Assembly (NCBI GenBank): GCA_951801245.1
Contig: CATOMC010000004.1
Location: 54,817-118,816 of the forward strand
From: an uncultured Lachnospiraceae bacterium
Lineage (GTDB): Bacteria > Bacillota_A > Clostridia > Lachnospirales > Lachnospiraceae
Direction of reading: 5' to 3'
DNA length: 64,000 bases
Positions 7,666 to 17,983 of the stretch are shown one piece after another (within the stretch, counting starts at the first letter, position 1; every line of letters begins with the position of its first letter). Below the pieces are notes generated by a model that saw only the letters and a list, made by a program, of their open reading frames with translations, had not been told where the DNA came from and did not search any database. Made by a program: the position numbers and the translations under genes.

Positions 7666-9192
7666 TTGGAGAAACAGATAACATCGTCCGACAGCAAGAA
7701 CGTGCTCCTGAAGATGGAGGGTATTTGTAAAGACTTTCCGGGTGTTAAAGCGCTTGACAATGTATCTCTGACGGTAAGAGCCGGTACCGTTCATGCGCTG
7801 ATGGGAGAAAACGGAGCTGGCAAATCAACGCTGATGAAATGTTTGTTCGGGGTATACAACAAAGACAGCGGGCACATTTATCTGGAAGGAAAGGAGATTA
7901 ATTTCAAAACATCCAAAGAAGCTTTGGAAAATGGGGTGGCCATGGTGCATCAGGAGTTGAACCAGGCGTTGAAGCGTAACGTGATGGACAATATGTGGCT
8001 GGGACGGTTTCCAAAGATTTCAAAGTGGTGTCCTCTGACCAGCGAGAAGAAGATGTATGACGCCACCAAGGAAGTGTTTGAAGAACTGGAAGTCAATGTG
8101 GATCCTAAGATGGTGATGAGCAGGATGCCTGTGTCACAGCGTCAGATGGTAGAGATTGCCAAGGCAGTGTCTTTCCATTCCAAGGTGATCGTGTTTGACG
8201 AACCGACCTCTTCTCTGACTGAAGAGGAAGTAGAACATCTGTTCCGTATTATTAATATGCTTCGGGATCGTGGATGCGGTATCATCTATATTTCGCACAA
8301 GATGGAAGAGATTCTGCGGATTTCTGATGATGTGACAATCATGCGGGACGGTCAGTGGGTGGCAACCCGTCCGGCAAAAGAACTGACCATGAATGAGATC
8401 ATACGTCTGATGGTTGGACGTGAACTCACGAACCGTTATCCGGAGAAGGATAATAAGGTGGGAGAGACCATCTTGGAGGTGAAGAACCTGACGGCACAAT
8501 ACTCTCTGCTGAAAAACGTTTCTTTTGAAGCGAAAGCGGGAGAGGTACTGGGTGTGGCAGGACTTGACGGCTCCGGGCGGACAGAACTTCTGGAAAACAT
8601 TTTTGGAATTGCTACCCGCAAAGAAGGAGAAATCTATCTCCACGGTAACCGGGTCATGAACCGGAATGCCAGAGAATCCCTGGCAAATAAGTTTGCCATG
8701 TTGACGGAGGAACGCCGTGCTACGGGTATTTTCGGAATTCTTGATATTCAGGCCAATACAACCATATCCAGTTTGCCAAAATACAAGAAGGGAATGCTTC
8801 TGAATGACAAACTTTTGAGTGAGTCAACGGAGTGGGGTATCAAGGCGATGAGAACCAAGACGCCCAATCAGAAGACGCAGATCCGGTCATTATCCGGCGG
8901 TAACCAGCAGAAGGTTATTCTGGCAAGATGGCTGTTGACGGATCCGGAAGTGCTGCTTCTGGATGAACCTACAAGAGGAATTGATGTGGGTGCCAAATAT
9001 GAGATATACCAATTGATTCTTGATCTGGCAAAGCAGGGGAAGACTGTCATCATGGTCTCTTCGGAAATGCCGGAACTGTTAGGTGTGTGCGACCGTATTC
9101 TGGTAATGTCCGGCGGGCAGTTATCAGGAGAAGTCAGCGCGAAGGAAACGTCACAGGAAGAAATCATGACACTGGCTGCGAAATACGCGTAA
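7666..9192 (+). CDS. mglA: Galactose ABC transporter ATP-binding protein MglA
   Basis: The 508-residue protein carries two fused ABC ATPase domains and powers galactose import. Walker A of domain 1 is GENGAGKST at residues 47-55; VFDEPTSSL is its Walker B. Domain 2 has the signature LSGGNQQKV and [11 protein letters not shown]. Its own Walker A position reads GLDGSGRTE and lacks the lysine, as is usual in MglA/RbsA proteins. I use the TTG start at 7666 because GGGGGTGAG at 7652-7660 precedes it; the ATG at 7661 is in another frame. mglC follows after 13 bases. Confidence 0.93.
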   Translation: MEKQITSSDSKNVLLKMEGICKDFPGVKALDNVSLTVRAGTVHALMGENGAGKSTLMKCLFGVYNKDSGHIYLEGKEINFKTSKEALENGVAMVHQELNQALKRNVMDNMWLGRFPKISKWCPLTSEKKMYDATKEVFEELEVNVDPKMVMSRMPVSQRQMVEIAKAVSFHSKVIVFDEPTSSLTEEEVEHLFRIINMLRDRGCGIIYISHKMEEILRISDDVTIMRDGQWVATRPAKELTMNEIIRLMVGRELTNRYPEKDNKVGETILEVKNLTAQYSLLKNVSFEAKAGEVLGVAGLDGSGRTELLENIFGIATRKEGEIYLHGNRVMNRNARESLANKFAMLTEERRATGIFGILDIQANTTISSLPKYKKGMLLNDKLLSESTEWGIKAMRTKTPNQKTQIRSLSGGNQQKVILARWLLTDPEVLLLDEPTRGIDVGAKYEIYQLILDLAKQGKTVIMVSSEMPELLGVCDRILVMSGGQLSGEVSAKETSQEEIMTLAAKYA

Positions 9193-9205
9193 GGAGGGAG
9201 ATAGA

Positions 9206-10279
9206 GTGGCTGAGAATAAATTAAAAGCAAAGGAAATGGCTTTCAAGGAGCTTTCTTCAAAAGAGAAATCCAAAAAGATTATCGATTTACTGTTAAATAA
9301 CGCGATGTATATTATTATTGTATTGGCAGTTATTTACATATCCATCAAAGTACCGGCATTTATTAAGCTTCCTTCCATCATCAATGTTATTTCGCTGACG
9401 GCGGCTAAGCTGCCGATAGCACTTGGAATAGGCGGCTGTATCGTGCTTACCGGTACCGATATTTCCGCAGGGCGCGTAGTTGGTCTGACGGCATGTATTT
9501 CTGCTTCCCTGCTGACGACAACCTTTAAGGTATTCCCGAATATGACCAGTGCACCGCCGATCATTGTCGTGCTGCTTCTGGTTATTGTAGTGGGTGGTCT
9601 TGTAGGATTGGTGAATGGTTTCAGCGTAGCGAAGTTTAAACTGCATCCGTTTATCGTAACCCTGTCCACACAGCTTATCGTGTATGGTATCATTCTGATG
9701 TATCTGATGAATGGAACGAACAATGGACAGACATTGAGCGGTCTGACAGAAGGATATCGTTCCCTGATCACAGGAACTTTGTTCAGCATCCCTACTGCGA
9801 CAGGCAGCGTGGCAATACCCAAATATGTTCTTTACAGTATTATTCTGGTAGTCATCATGTGGATCATCTGGAATAAGACCACTTTTGGTAAAAATATGTT
9901 TGCGGTGGGTTCCAACGAGGAAGCGGCAAACGTATCAGGCGTCAACGTATCCAAAACGATCATGATGGTTTTCGTCCTGGCAGGTATGATGTATGCAGTT
10001 ACCGGATTCCTGGATGGCGCGCGTATCGCTTCAGCCAATGCGAACACCGGCTTAAACTATGAGTGTGACGCGATCGCAGCCTGCGTTATCGGCGGCGTAT
10101 CTTTCGTTGGTGGTATCGGACGTATCAGCGGTATTGTGGTAGGCGTTCTGCTTCTGCAGATCATCTTTGCAGGACTGAATTTCCTGGCGGTTGACGCTAA
10201 TATGCTCTATATCATCAAGGGTCTGATCATCCTGATTGCCTGTGCAATTGATATGAGAAAATATCTGGTGAAGAAATAA
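9206..10279 (+). CDS. mglC: Galactose ABC transporter permease MglC
   Basis: The 357-residue membrane protein forms the sugar channel with MglA. It has eight to ten hydrophobic segments and family patterns such as GGCIVLTGTDISAGRVVGL and GRISGIVVGVLLLQII. It starts with GTG at 9206 behind AAGGAGGGAG (9191-9200). A charged 30-residue N-terminal extension rich in Lys/Glu precedes the first membrane segment. The next gene follows after 18 bases. Confidence 0.93.
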   Translation: MAENKLKAKEMAFKELSSKEKSKKIIDLLLNNAMYIIIVLAVIYISIKVPAFIKLPSIINVISLTAAKLPIALGIGGCIVLTGTDISAGRVVGLTACISASLLTTTFKVFPNMTSAPPIIVVLLLVIVVGGLVGLVNGFSVAKFKLHPFIVTLSTQLIVYGIILMYLMNGTNNGQTLSGLTEGYRSLITGTLFSIPTATGSVAIPKYVLYSIILVVIMWIIWNKTTFGKNMFAVGSNEEAANVSGVNVSKTIMMVFVLAGMMYAVTGFLDGARIASANANTGLNYECDAIAACVIGGVSFVGGIGRISGIVVGVLLLQIIFAGLNFLAVDANMLYIIKGLIILIACAIDMRKYLVKK

Positions 10280-10297
10280 AGCGGAATAGAGGAAAAA

Positions 10298-10669
10298 ATG
10301 GAAGAATTAAAGCAGGAGACAGAGCAGAATAAAACGCCGCCTATGAGAGGGCTTTACAGCAAGGTGAATCTTTCGGTCAGGACGCTGAATATTATTATCA
10401 TCGTTTTAGTCGTTCTGCTGATCGTGTGTATGGCTTTTGGCATATCCAAAGGTGGATTTCGGGTCACATTCGATGCACAGGGCGGAACATCGGTCGAGAT
10501 GCAGAAGAGGATGTATGGAGAACTCATAGAGGCACCGGAGGCACCGACCCGGGAAGGGTATGTATTTGACGGCTGGTATTTGGATCCTGGAGCAACGATG
10601 TCTTGGGATTTAGAAGAAGATACAGTGACGGAATCCATGACATTGTATGCGGGTTGGAAAGAAAAGTGA
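10298..10669 (+). CDS. Membrane-anchored InlB B-repeat protein
   Basis: The 123-residue product has a hydrophilic N terminus, one membrane segment at about residues 30-50 and a single Listeria-Bacteroides (InlB B) repeat outside the cell: VTFDAQGGTSVE, then EAPTREGYVFDGWYLDP and LYAGWKEK. This repeat is a small beta-grasp-like fold known from surface proteins. It directly follows mglC and precedes the operon terminator, so it is likely cotranscribed with the galactose transporter. Its role there is unknown; a surface or docking function is speculation. Confidence 0.75.
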   Translation: MEELKQETEQNKTPPMRGLYSKVNLSVRTLNIIIIVLVVLLIVCMAFGISKGGFRVTFDAQGGTSVEMQKRMYGELIEAPEAPTREGYVFDGWYLDPGATMSWDLEEDTVTESMTLYAGWKEK

Positions 10670-10680
10670 TAGAATCATAA

Positions 10681-10723
10681 AAAGAAAGAGCCAGACAGCG
10701 CTGCTGTTCTGGTTCTTTCTTTT
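10681..10723 (+). terminator. Terminator of the mgl operon
   Basis: AAAGAAAGAGCCAGA (10681-10695) pairs with TCTGGTTCTTTCTTT (10708-10722) over 15 bases with a 12-nt loop, and the 3' arm is T-rich. It ends the mgl operon before the Lhr-type helicase gene. Confidence 0.85.
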
Positions 10724-10743
10724 GTACAAAATGAGGAGAAGGT

Positions 10744-13700
10744 TTGCGCAACCATTTGGGATACGATATAATGCTATGTATGGAAAATGTATGGAATCTT
10801 TTTGAGAAAGAAACGGCACACTGGTTCGCGGGTACGCTGGGGGAACCGACTCCGGTACAGAAGGAAAGCTGGCCTGTTATTGCTGCCGGGCATCACGTGC
10901 TGATCTCGGCGCCTACCGGAACTGGCAAGACGTTGTCGGCTTTTCTGGTATTTCTTGACCGGATGAAACGGCAAGCACAGGCGGGCAGTCTGAAACAGGA
11001 ATTACAGTTGGTCTATGTCTCGCCGCTTAAGTCTCTGGCGGCAGATATCCGGGAGAATTTAAACCGCCCCATGGAAGGGATTGGGGCGCAGGAAATCATA
11101 TCGGTGGGCGTCCGGACAGGAGATACGCCCCAGAGGGACAGGCAGCGCATGATCAAGAAGCCGCCCCATATCCTGATCATCACGCCGGAGTCGCTGTATT
11201 TGATGCTGACCAGCAAAACGGGACAAAATGTCCTGGCCACGGCCAGAGCCGTTATCATTGATGAACTTCACGCCCTGATCGATACCAAGAGAGGAGCCCA
11301 TCTGATGCTCTCCCTGGCGAGACTTGATCATCTGTGCGGGCAGCCTTTGCAGCGCATCGGCCTGTCAGCCACAATCGAGCCGCTGGAGACAGCGGCTCGG
11401 TATCTGGCGCCGGAGGAAGTGAAGATAGCCGCACCGGTTATGGAGAAAAAGGTGCGGCTGGAAATATTGAGTCCTTATCCGGACGCATCCAGAGGGCCGA
11501 GAAAGGATCCTGTGTGGGAGGAACTGGGGAAACTGGTGTACCAGTATTGTCAGGGAAGCCGCAGTGTGATCGCTTTTGTGGAAGGGAGACGATATGCCGA
11601 AAAGTTGGCGTATTATGTAAATCTTCTGGGCGGAGAGGGTTTTGCCAGAGTACACCACGGGAGCCTTTCGAAAGAGCAGCGGATGGAGACGGAACTGCAT
11701 CTGCGTGACGGCAGTCTCAGACTTCTATGTGCCACATCGTCTATGGAACTGGGGATTGATGTGGGAGAGATCGACCAGGTATTGCAGGTGGGATGTCCCC
11801 GCACGGTTTCGGGAACCATGCAGCGGTTAGGGCGTGCCGGGCATAATCCGGGGCGGGTCAGTGTGATGTATCTTTTCCCAAGAACGGCGGCGGAATGTGT
11901 GTCATGCGGCATGACGGCGCGGCTGGCCAGAGAAGGGGGCGTGGAATATGTTAAGCCTCCATCAGAATGTCTGGATGTGCTTTCGCAGCATCTGGTGTCC
12001 ATGGCAGCTTTCAGAAGCTATGAGGTTGATGAGGTGATGGAGATTCTGCCCAGAGCCTGGTCATTCCGGCATGTTAGGAAAGAGGACGTGAAGGCGGTTC
12101 TGGCGATGCTGGCGGGAGATTATGAACATGATAAGGACATCCCGGCGCGCCCCAGGATCCTGTATGACCGGATTCATGAGCGGGTAGAGGGAGACGGTTA
12201 CAGCAGGATGCTGGCGGTGTCGGCGGGAGGAACGATTCCGGATAAGGGATTGTACACGGTCAGGAACGAGGAGGGGGTCAAACTGGGAGAGGTAGACGAA
12301 GAGTTTGTCTATGAATCCCAGAAAGGAGACCGCTTTATCCTGGGATCCTTCGCCTGGAAAATTGTTAATATCAGCCGGGACAGCGTGACGGTGACACAGG
12401 CGAAGATGGAAGGGGCAAGACTGCCTTTCTGGAAAGGGGAAATCAAAGGAAGAGATAAGCGCACGGGGGAGGCTTTTGGGCGTATGTTTCGCTCTCTGCA
12501 GGCCGATTATGAGAAAGGCAGGCTGTCTGAGGCACTGCAAAAGATGGGCCTGGATGAAACGGCGGCCAGTTTGGCGTCGGGTTATCTGGAGCGGCAGATC
12601 AAGGCGGTCGGCAGCCTGCCGGATCATGAGACCCTTATCGTAGAACATTTCAAAGATACGATGGGCAACAGCCAGTTGATGGTACATTCTGTATTTGGCA
12701 GGCGGATCAATGCCCCTTTGTCCCTTCTGGCAGCGCAGACGGCGAGAGAAAGACTTCACATGGAGATTGGGAGTGTGGACGAAGAGGACGGTTTTCTACT
12801 GTACTCTTATGGAAATCAGAGTCTGCCGGAAGGCTTGTTACAGCAGATTGATGCGGATGCCTGTCTGAGGAAACTGGAAATTCTGCTGCCGGCAACGCCG
12901 CTTTTTAATATGGCCTTTCGCTACAACAGCGGGCGTGCCCTGATGATGGGTGTCAGAAAAAACGGAAGGCAGCCTCTGTGGATGCAGAGACTCAGAAGCG
13001 CAGAGATGTTAGAGCAGGTGGTCAGGCAGCAGGAGCATCCGCTGATCCGGGAGACCAGGCGGGAATGTATGGAGGAACTGTGGGACGCCAAGGGGGTGCA
13101 GGAGCTTCTGTATGATATCCGAAGCGGTGTGATTACCGTCAGGGAGGTTTATACGGAAATACCGTCGCCCATGTCGCTTCCTCTGCAGTGGAGCCAGGAA
13201 GCGGCAGTCATGTATGATTATGCGCCCACACCCAGAGGAATCCACGGGGCAGTGGAAGAAGCCCTGCAGAAAGAAAAGAATCTCTTACAGCCGGGAGACC
13301 GGGAACTGATGGCGGTGCAGGAGCGCAGAAAGCTGCCGGAGGACGAGAAGCAGTTACATTCCCTTTTGATGACAGAAGGGGATCTGGCGGCAGGGGAACT
13401 GGAAATACCGGCAGCGTGGCTGGAGAGTTTGGCGGCGGCAGGAAGGGTGCTGTATCTGGAGCAGGGACTGTGGATTGCCGCAGAGCAGGAAGCACAATAC
13501 AGTCTGGCGCTAGGTACACTGGCAAAGGAAACGGTACGTTCCAAAGACCCGGGACATACCGCGCAAGAACTGCAAAGCGAGAAGGAAGCGAAAGAACGAC
13601 TTCACATCGTAAGGCGGATGCTGCGCTATCGGGGCGGAGCAGATGCCTGGCAGACAGCCCAGCGTTATGGCTGGTCCCTGCAGATGGCAGAGGAAGTTCT

Positions 13701-14973
13701 GGAAGAACTGTGCTGTCAGAAAGAAGCGGTGAAGCAGGGAGACCAATATTACCACGAAACGTTGTATAGGCGTGCCCGCGTGCAGACGCTCAAAAACAGA
13801 AGGGAAGAGATACAGACCTGCCCCGGTGACAATTATGCGGCGCTGCTGCTTTCCCGGATGACGTCCGGTGCGCCCGCGGCGGAATGTGTACAAAATATCA
13901 TAAGACAGTATGCCGGTATCACATTTCCGGCGGCTTACTGGGAAAAGATTCTGCTGCCTGGTCGTGTCGGTCATTACAGAGATTCCCTGCTGGACGCCTT
14001 TTTGACAGAAGGGGAATTGTTCTGGCATATGGAGGCAAAGGGCGGGGTGCGGTTCGACTGGCAGGCATCCATTGACTGGGAGGCGGAACCGGACAGCCGG
14101 CAGGCGGAGCCGGTGATGGAGCAACTGACAGAGGAAGAGCGCATCCTATATGAAGCCATCCGAAAGCGCGGTGCCTGTTTTATGCAGGCATTGAACGGCC
14201 TGCTTGCCGGATCGCCCTATGATACGCTGCTTTCTTTGATGGAAAAAGGGCTTGTTTATGCGGACAGCTATCTGCCGGTGCGGCAGTGGATCGACCGGGA
14301 GAAGACGAGAAAGGCAGTGGTAAAGAAACAGGTCGGTGTGCGGGTCAAAGCACTGCAGACAGGCAGGTGGGATGTGGTCAGGCCCGTCCGTGAAAGGTCT
14401 ATCGAAGAAAGGCTGGAAGCCTGCTTTCGGATCAGTCCCATTATCAGCAAAGAGACCGTGGCGGCCTGCGGCCTTTCCTGGCAGGAGGCTTTGTCAGTGC
14501 TTCGTATCTGGGAATATACAGGACAGGCAAGAAGGGGATACTTCATTAGGGAACTTTCCGGGGCACAGTTTATTCTGGGAAAGGATTATGCGAGTGTGGT
14601 GCGCAGATTACAAAACCCGGAGAAGAAACTTGTCTGGATCAATGCGGTAGATCCGGCACAGTGCTGGGGTAAGATACTGCCCCACAAAGAGGGCAGAAAC
14701 TTTATGAATGTGCCAGGGACAGCAGTTGCCTGCTTTGGCGGGGAGCCTGTGGCAGTTATGGAGAGGCAGGGAAAGCTCTTTAAAATCTGGCGGGAAGAAC
14801 TGGTGGAAGAATGCCTGCGGCTTTTTGCAGAAAAGTTCAGGCAGGGCAGTATTTTTGCAGGGTTGAAGCGGATCGTGGTCAAAGAATACCCGGATATGGC
14901 AGGAGAAGCTTTCCGGCAGGCGGGATTTCGCAAAGAGATGCAGGATTATGTGCTGTATCAGATTTCAAGGTAG
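10744..14973 (+). CDS. Lhr-type large DEAD/DEAH-box helicase
   Basis: This 1409-residue protein belongs to the Lhr family of large ATP-dependent helicases, probably acting on nucleic acid damage or RNA/DNA hybrids. The N-terminal core has Walker A APTGTGKTLSAFL, Walker B VIIDELHAL, SATIEP, and LQRLGRAGHNPG as motif VI. Past residue 500 the long C-terminal half matches the Lhr-associated plan of winged-helix and further domains. I take TTG 10744, preceded by GAGGAGAAGG at 10733-10742; ATG 10771 and ATG 10780 are in-frame alternatives with poor ribosome sites. It is followed closely by the YbaK-like gene. Confidence 0.88.
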   Translation: MRNHLGYDIMLCMENVWNLFEKETAHWFAGTLGEPTPVQKESWPVIAAGHHVLISAPTGTGKTLSAFLVFLDRMKRQAQAGSLKQELQLVYVSPLKSLAADIRENLNRPMEGIGAQEIISVGVRTGDTPQRDRQRMIKKPPHILIITPESLYLMLTSKTGQNVLATARAVIIDELHALIDTKRGAHLMLSLARLDHLCGQPLQRIGLSATIEPLETAARYLAPEEVKIAAPVMEKKVRLEILSPYPDASRGPRKDPVWEELGKLVYQYCQGSRSVIAFVEGRRYAEKLAYYVNLLGGEGFARVHHGSLSKEQRMETELHLRDGSLRLLCATSSMELGIDVGEIDQVLQVGCPRTVSGTMQRLGRAGHNPGRVSVMYLFPRTAAECVSCGMTARLAREGGVEYVKPPSECLDVLSQHLVSMAAFRSYEVDEVMEILPRAWSFRHVRKEDVKAVLAMLAGDYEHDKDIPARPRILYDRIHERVEGDGYSRMLAVSAGGTIPDKGLYTVRNEEGVKLGEVDEEFVYESQKGDRFILGSFAWKIVNISRDSVTVTQAKMEGARLPFWKGEIKGRDKRTGEAFGRMFRSLQADYEKGRLSEALQKMGLDETAASLASGYLERQIKAVGSLPDHETLIVEHFKDTMGNSQLMVHSVFGRRINAPLSLLAAQTARERLHMEIGSVDEEDGFLLYSYGNQSLPEGLLQQIDADACLRKLEILLPATPLFNMAFRYNSGRALMMGVRKNGRQPLWMQRLRSAEMLEQVVRQQEHPLIRETRRECMEELWDAKGVQELLYDIRSGVITVREVYTEIPSPMSLPLQWSQEAAVMYDYAPTPRGIHGAVEEALQKEKNLLQPGDRELMAVQERRKLPEDEKQLHSLLMTEGDLAAGELEIPAAWLESLAAAGRVLYLEQGLWIAAEQEAQYSLALGTLAKETVRSKDPGHTAQELQSEKEAKERLHIVRRMLRYRGGADAWQTAQRYGWSLQMAEEVLEELCCQKEAVKQGDQYYHETLYRRARVQTLKNRREEIQTCPGDNYAALLLSRMTSGAPAAECVQNIIRQYAGITFPAAYWEKILLPGRVGHYRDSLLDAFLTEGELFWHMEAKGGVRFDWQASIDWEAEPDSRQAEPVMEQLTEEERILYEAIRKRGACFMQALNGLLAGSPYDTLLSLMEKGLVYADSYLPVRQWIDREKTRKAVVKKQVGVRVKALQTGRWDVVRPVRERSIEERLEACFRISPIISKETVAACGLSWQEALSVLRIWEYTGQARRGYFIRELSGAQFILGKDYASVVRRLQNPEKKLVWINAVDPAQCWGKILPHKEGRNFMNVPGTAVACFGGEPVAVMERQGKLFKIWREELVEECLRLFAEKFRQGSIFAGLKRIVVKEYPDMAGEAFRQAGFRKEMQDYVLYQISR

Positions 14974-14987
14974 GGAGGAGAAAGAAG

Positions 14988-15461
14988 ATGGCAATCGATA
15001 AGGTAAAAGCCTATTTCAGGCAATATGACATGGAGGGAAAGGTTCAGGAATTCGATGTGTCAAGTGCCACGGTGGAACTGGCGGCGGCAGCCCTGCAGTG
15101 TGAACCGAGCAGGATTGCGAAGACGTTATCCTTTCTGGTATCAGAACATGCGGTGCTGATCGTGGCGGCAGGAGATATGAAAGTGGACAATCATAAATTC
15201 AAGGAACAGTTTGCCACGAAGGCCAAGATGCTCTTGGCAGATCAGGTGGAGAAAATGGTCGGACATGCAGTGGGCGGTGTGTGTCCCTTTGCGGTCAATG
15301 ACGATGTAACGGTGTATCTTGATGTATCCCTGCAGCGTTTTGAGACCGTGTTTCCGGCCTGTGGAAGCGCCAACAGTGCGATAGAACTGACCATCCCGGA
15401 ACTGGAAAAGTATTCCGGATATGCGGGCTGGGTGGATGTATGTAAAGGATATGATTCGTGA
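14988..15461 (+). CDS. YbaK/EbsC-type aminoacyl-tRNA deacylase
   Basis: This 157-residue single-domain protein belongs to the YbaK/ProX editing family, which hydrolyses mischarged tRNA such as Cys-tRNA(Pro). The family lysine is visible in RIAKTLSFLV, and GGVCPFAV and the ending ELTIPELEKYSGY are typical. GGGAGGAG at 14973-14980 supports ATG 14988, 14 bases after the helicase stop, so the two are probably cotranscribed. Confidence 0.87.
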   Translation: MAIDKVKAYFRQYDMEGKVQEFDVSSATVELAAAALQCEPSRIAKTLSFLVSEHAVLIVAAGDMKVDNHKFKEQFATKAKMLLADQVEKMVGHAVGGVCPFAVNDDVTVYLDVSLQRFETVFPACGSANSAIELTIPELEKYSGYAGWVDVCKGYDS

Positions 15462-15503
15462 CAGAGGGGCAAAATAGAAACCCAAAAAAGAAAGGAGACG
15501 AAT

Positions 15504-16745
15504 ATGGAAAGAGTGATAGAGAATTTTCTGGAATATGTGAAAATAGATACCCAGTCCTCGGAGGAGAGCAGTACTACGCCTTCCACACACAAACAGCATG
15601 ATCTGGCAGAGGTATTGGAGAAGCAGTTACGGGAAATGGGAGCAGAGGATATTACGTATGATAAGGAACACTGTTATCTGTATGCCACGATTCCGTCCAC
15701 AGCAGGATACGAGCAGGTGCCTGTCATCGGATTTATCGCCCATATGGACACTTCTCCGGCTGTGACGGGAACCGGAGTAAAGCCCCGCATTGTAGAAGAT
15801 TATGACGGGAAAGATATCGTACTGCATCGGGAAAAGCAGATTGTCATGAAGGTGGTGGATTTTCCGGAACTGTCATCTTATCAGGGAAAACGGCTGATCG
15901 TAACAGACGGTACCACGCTTTTGGGAGCGGATGATAAGGCGGGCGTTGCGGAGATTATGGCGATGACAGAGTATCTGCTAAAACATGAGGAAATCGCGCA
16001 TGGCCGTATTCGGATTGGGTTTACGCCGGATGAAGAAGTGGGCGCCGGTGCGGATCACTTTGATGTGGCATTGTTTAACGCAGATTATGCGTACACGGTA
16101 GATGGCGGCAGGCTGGGAGAACTGGAATATGAGAATTTCAATGCGGCGGGTGCCAAAGTGACAGTGCACGGGCGCAGCGTCCATCCGGGAGAAGCTAAGG
16201 ATAAGATGCGCAATGCAATTCTGATGGTGCAGGAATTCCAAGCGATGCTGCCTGTCTCTGAGAATCCCATGTATACTTGCGGCTATGAGGGATTCTATCA
16301 TCTGGATCAACTGCATGGCACTGTGGAGCAAGCTGTGGCAGAGTACATTATCAGGGATCATGACAGAGTAAAGTTTGAGAAGAAGAAAGAGACATTTATC
16401 CGGATTGGGGAGTTTCTGAACAGTAAATATGGAGAGGGAACCTTTGTGATTGACTTAAAGGATTCCTATTACAATATGAAAGAGATGATAGAAAAGCACA
16501 TGCATCTGGTGAATCATGCCAAAGAGGCCATGGAAGAACTGGGAATCCAGCCTGTGGTGGTGCCGATCCGCGGCGGGACAGATGGGGCAAGATTATCCTT
16601 TATGGGGCTGCCCTGCCCGAATCTGTGTACGGGCGGGCAGAATTTTCATGGACGCTTCGAATATGCCTGCATCGATGAGATGGAAATGATTGTAAAGCTC
16701 CTGATCAGGATTGCGGAAAAGTACGCAGCCGCAAGTGCAAAATGA
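15504..16745 (+). CDS. pepT: Peptidase T (tripeptide aminopeptidase)
   Basis: PepT is a cytoplasmic di-zinc M20B peptidase that removes N-terminal residues from tripeptides. The 413-residue product has the metal and catalytic motifs in order: [30 protein letters not shown], and [20 protein letters not shown] near the C terminus. AAAGGAGACG precedes the ATG. Length and motifs match the family well. Confidence 0.94.
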   Translation: MERVIENFLEYVKIDTQSSEESSTTPSTHKQHDLAEVLEKQLREMGAEDITYDKEHCYLYATIPSTAGYEQVPVIGFIAHMDTSPAVTGTGVKPRIVEDYDGKDIVLHREKQIVMKVVDFPELSSYQGKRLIVTDGTTLLGADDKAGVAEIMAMTEYLLKHEEIAHGRIRIGFTPDEEVGAGADHFDVALFNADYAYTVDGGRLGELEYENFNAAGAKVTVHGRSVHPGEAKDKMRNAILMVQEFQAMLPVSENPMYTCGYEGFYHLDQLHGTVEQAVAEYIIRDHDRVKFEKKKETFIRIGEFLNSKYGEGTFVIDLKDSYYNMKEMIEKHMHLVNHAKEAMEELGIQPVVVPIRGGTDGARLSFMGLPCPNLCTGGQNFHGRFEYACIDEMEMIVKLLIRIAEKYAAASAK

Positions 16746-16767
16746 TGCTGTTGATTCCAGGCCTTTG

Positions 16768-17223
16768 TCAGGAGTGAGAGGGTATGGGTATTAACTGGTT
16801 CATTTGCAGAATCTGGGTGACTGTGTCCATGCCATCCTGCAGCTTGGCGATATCTCTTTTCGTGTTCTGTGCAAAGAACCGGAAAGAGATATCGAGGCTT
16901 TCCAGTTTGTCAATGGTCTTGTTCAGTTTGACATCCAGATATTTGAAATTATCTTCTGCACGGTCGAGTCTTGCATCCATATGGTCAAGCCGTTCATAAA
17001 TGGGTGCAAGTTCTTCCTTGAATTTCTTGTCCAGTTTTTCTTCTAGCTTTTCTTCCAACTTTTCTTCTAGCTTTTCCTCTAACTTTTCTTCCAGTTTTTC
17101 TTCGAGTTTTTGATCCAGCAGGTTAGCGATTGCCTGAAGGTCATTTTGTGTCAGAGCCACGAGTATTGCCTCCTTTTCCCATGAGATTGTTGCGGGTGTC
17201 TGATTGTTGCGTTCCTTATTCAT
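16768..17223 (-). CDS. Coiled-coil protein with EEKL tandem repeats
   Basis: The 151-residue protein is unrecognised beyond a helical, highly charged make-up. After ALTQNDLQAIANLLDQ it has six KLEE units in a row, then a longer helical region (ERLDHMDARLDRAEDNF, KLNKTIDKLESL) likely forming a coiled coil. Two starts are possible: ATG 17223 behind AGGGAG, or GTG 17160 behind a perfect AAGGAGG, giving 130 residues. Related short proteins that I recall begin near LTxxDLQAI, which favours the GTG. It is convergent with pepT. No enzymatic motif is seen. Confidence 0.72.
   Translation of the reverse strand: MNKERNNQTPATISWEKEAILVALTQNDLQAIANLLDQKLEEKLEEKLEEKLEEKLEEKLEEKLDKKFKEELAPIYERLDHMDARLDRAEDNFKYLDVKLNKTIDKLESLDISFRFFAQNTKRDIAKLQDGMDTVTQILQMNQLIPIPSHS
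17031..17114. repeat. 12-bp tandem repeat inside the coiled-coil gene
   Basis: About six to seven copies of a 12-bp unit close to TTCTTCTAGCTT (plus strand) encode the KLEE units. Such an array can change copy number by slippage in steps of four residues without breaking the frame. Confidence 0.8.
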
Positions 17224-17437
17224 AGTTTCTCCCTTCGTGTGTCAGCAGGAAAAGCCGATCATATTGAAGGTCTGTTTTCCCTGCCTGTGTGAATAGTGTG
17301 ATTGTCAGCAAGGATTCTAAAACAGATAAAATATCATGAAATGATATTTTGTAGAAAAAAGAATAAACGAAATTCCGTTAGAATGTCATTGCTATAATCA
17401 AATCATATCAGTAAGTGGATCAATTGTCAAGTCAATT

Positions 17438-17940
17438 ATGCAAAAAGGTCTAATTATGACTGTATTTATCTTTTGCATTTTATCATATGATAAAATGCAA
17501 AATTTGGTGGTGGTGCCGATTCTTCTGCTCGGCATGCTTTTGCTGTTGATCAATTATCGGATGATGGTTAATTACCACACAGATCTGCGGGCATCGGATA
17601 ACCGCAGGTCAGAAGCATCCTTTTTGAGATTACCACGCAGCTTTATAATATTTCGGAAGACATCACGTTCGACAAAGATGTGCAGCAAGTGCTGACAGGA
17701 ACGTTTGATACAAGGGAAGCTTATCTGGAGGCGGCAGGACGGATATAAGTGATGGAATCCTATCTGGGGAAGTATGCGGAGATCAGCAGCATAGCAATCT
17801 ACACGGATCATTCTTCCGTTTCGTCTTATAAACAGATTCATTTTGTGGGCGGTATGACGGTGGGAGCAGTCAAAGACTGACAATCCGCAAAGGCAGCGGT
17901 ATTATCAGGATATTTCTATGACGTCACAGGAGACAGTCAT
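17438..17940 (+). pseudogene. Remnant of a YesM-like sensor histidine kinase
   Basis: Several frames carry pieces of one sensor: a membrane segment VVVPILLLGMLLLLINYRMM, then in a second frame EITTQLYNISEDITFDKDVQ and REAYLEAAGRI to a stop, then MESYLGKYAEISSIAIYTD. This order is that of the extracellular sensor domain of YesM-type kinases. The dimerisation, histidine and ATPase regions are missing, so the gene is broken by frameshifts, stops and a large deletion. The start region overlaps a 32-bp perfect palindrome. Confidence 0.65.
17471..17502. repeat. 32-bp perfect palindrome
   Basis: TTTTGCATTTTATCAT (17471-17486) is followed directly by its exact reverse complement (17487-17502). A second, weaker hairpin, AAAATATCA / TGATATTTT, lies at 17328-17350. 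The palindrome could be an operator or a recombination scar; it lies at the edge of the decayed block. Confidence 0.85.
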
Positions 17941-17983
17941 AAAATATAACAGAGTAATGGAAGAACAAGAAGGGAGAAAAGAT

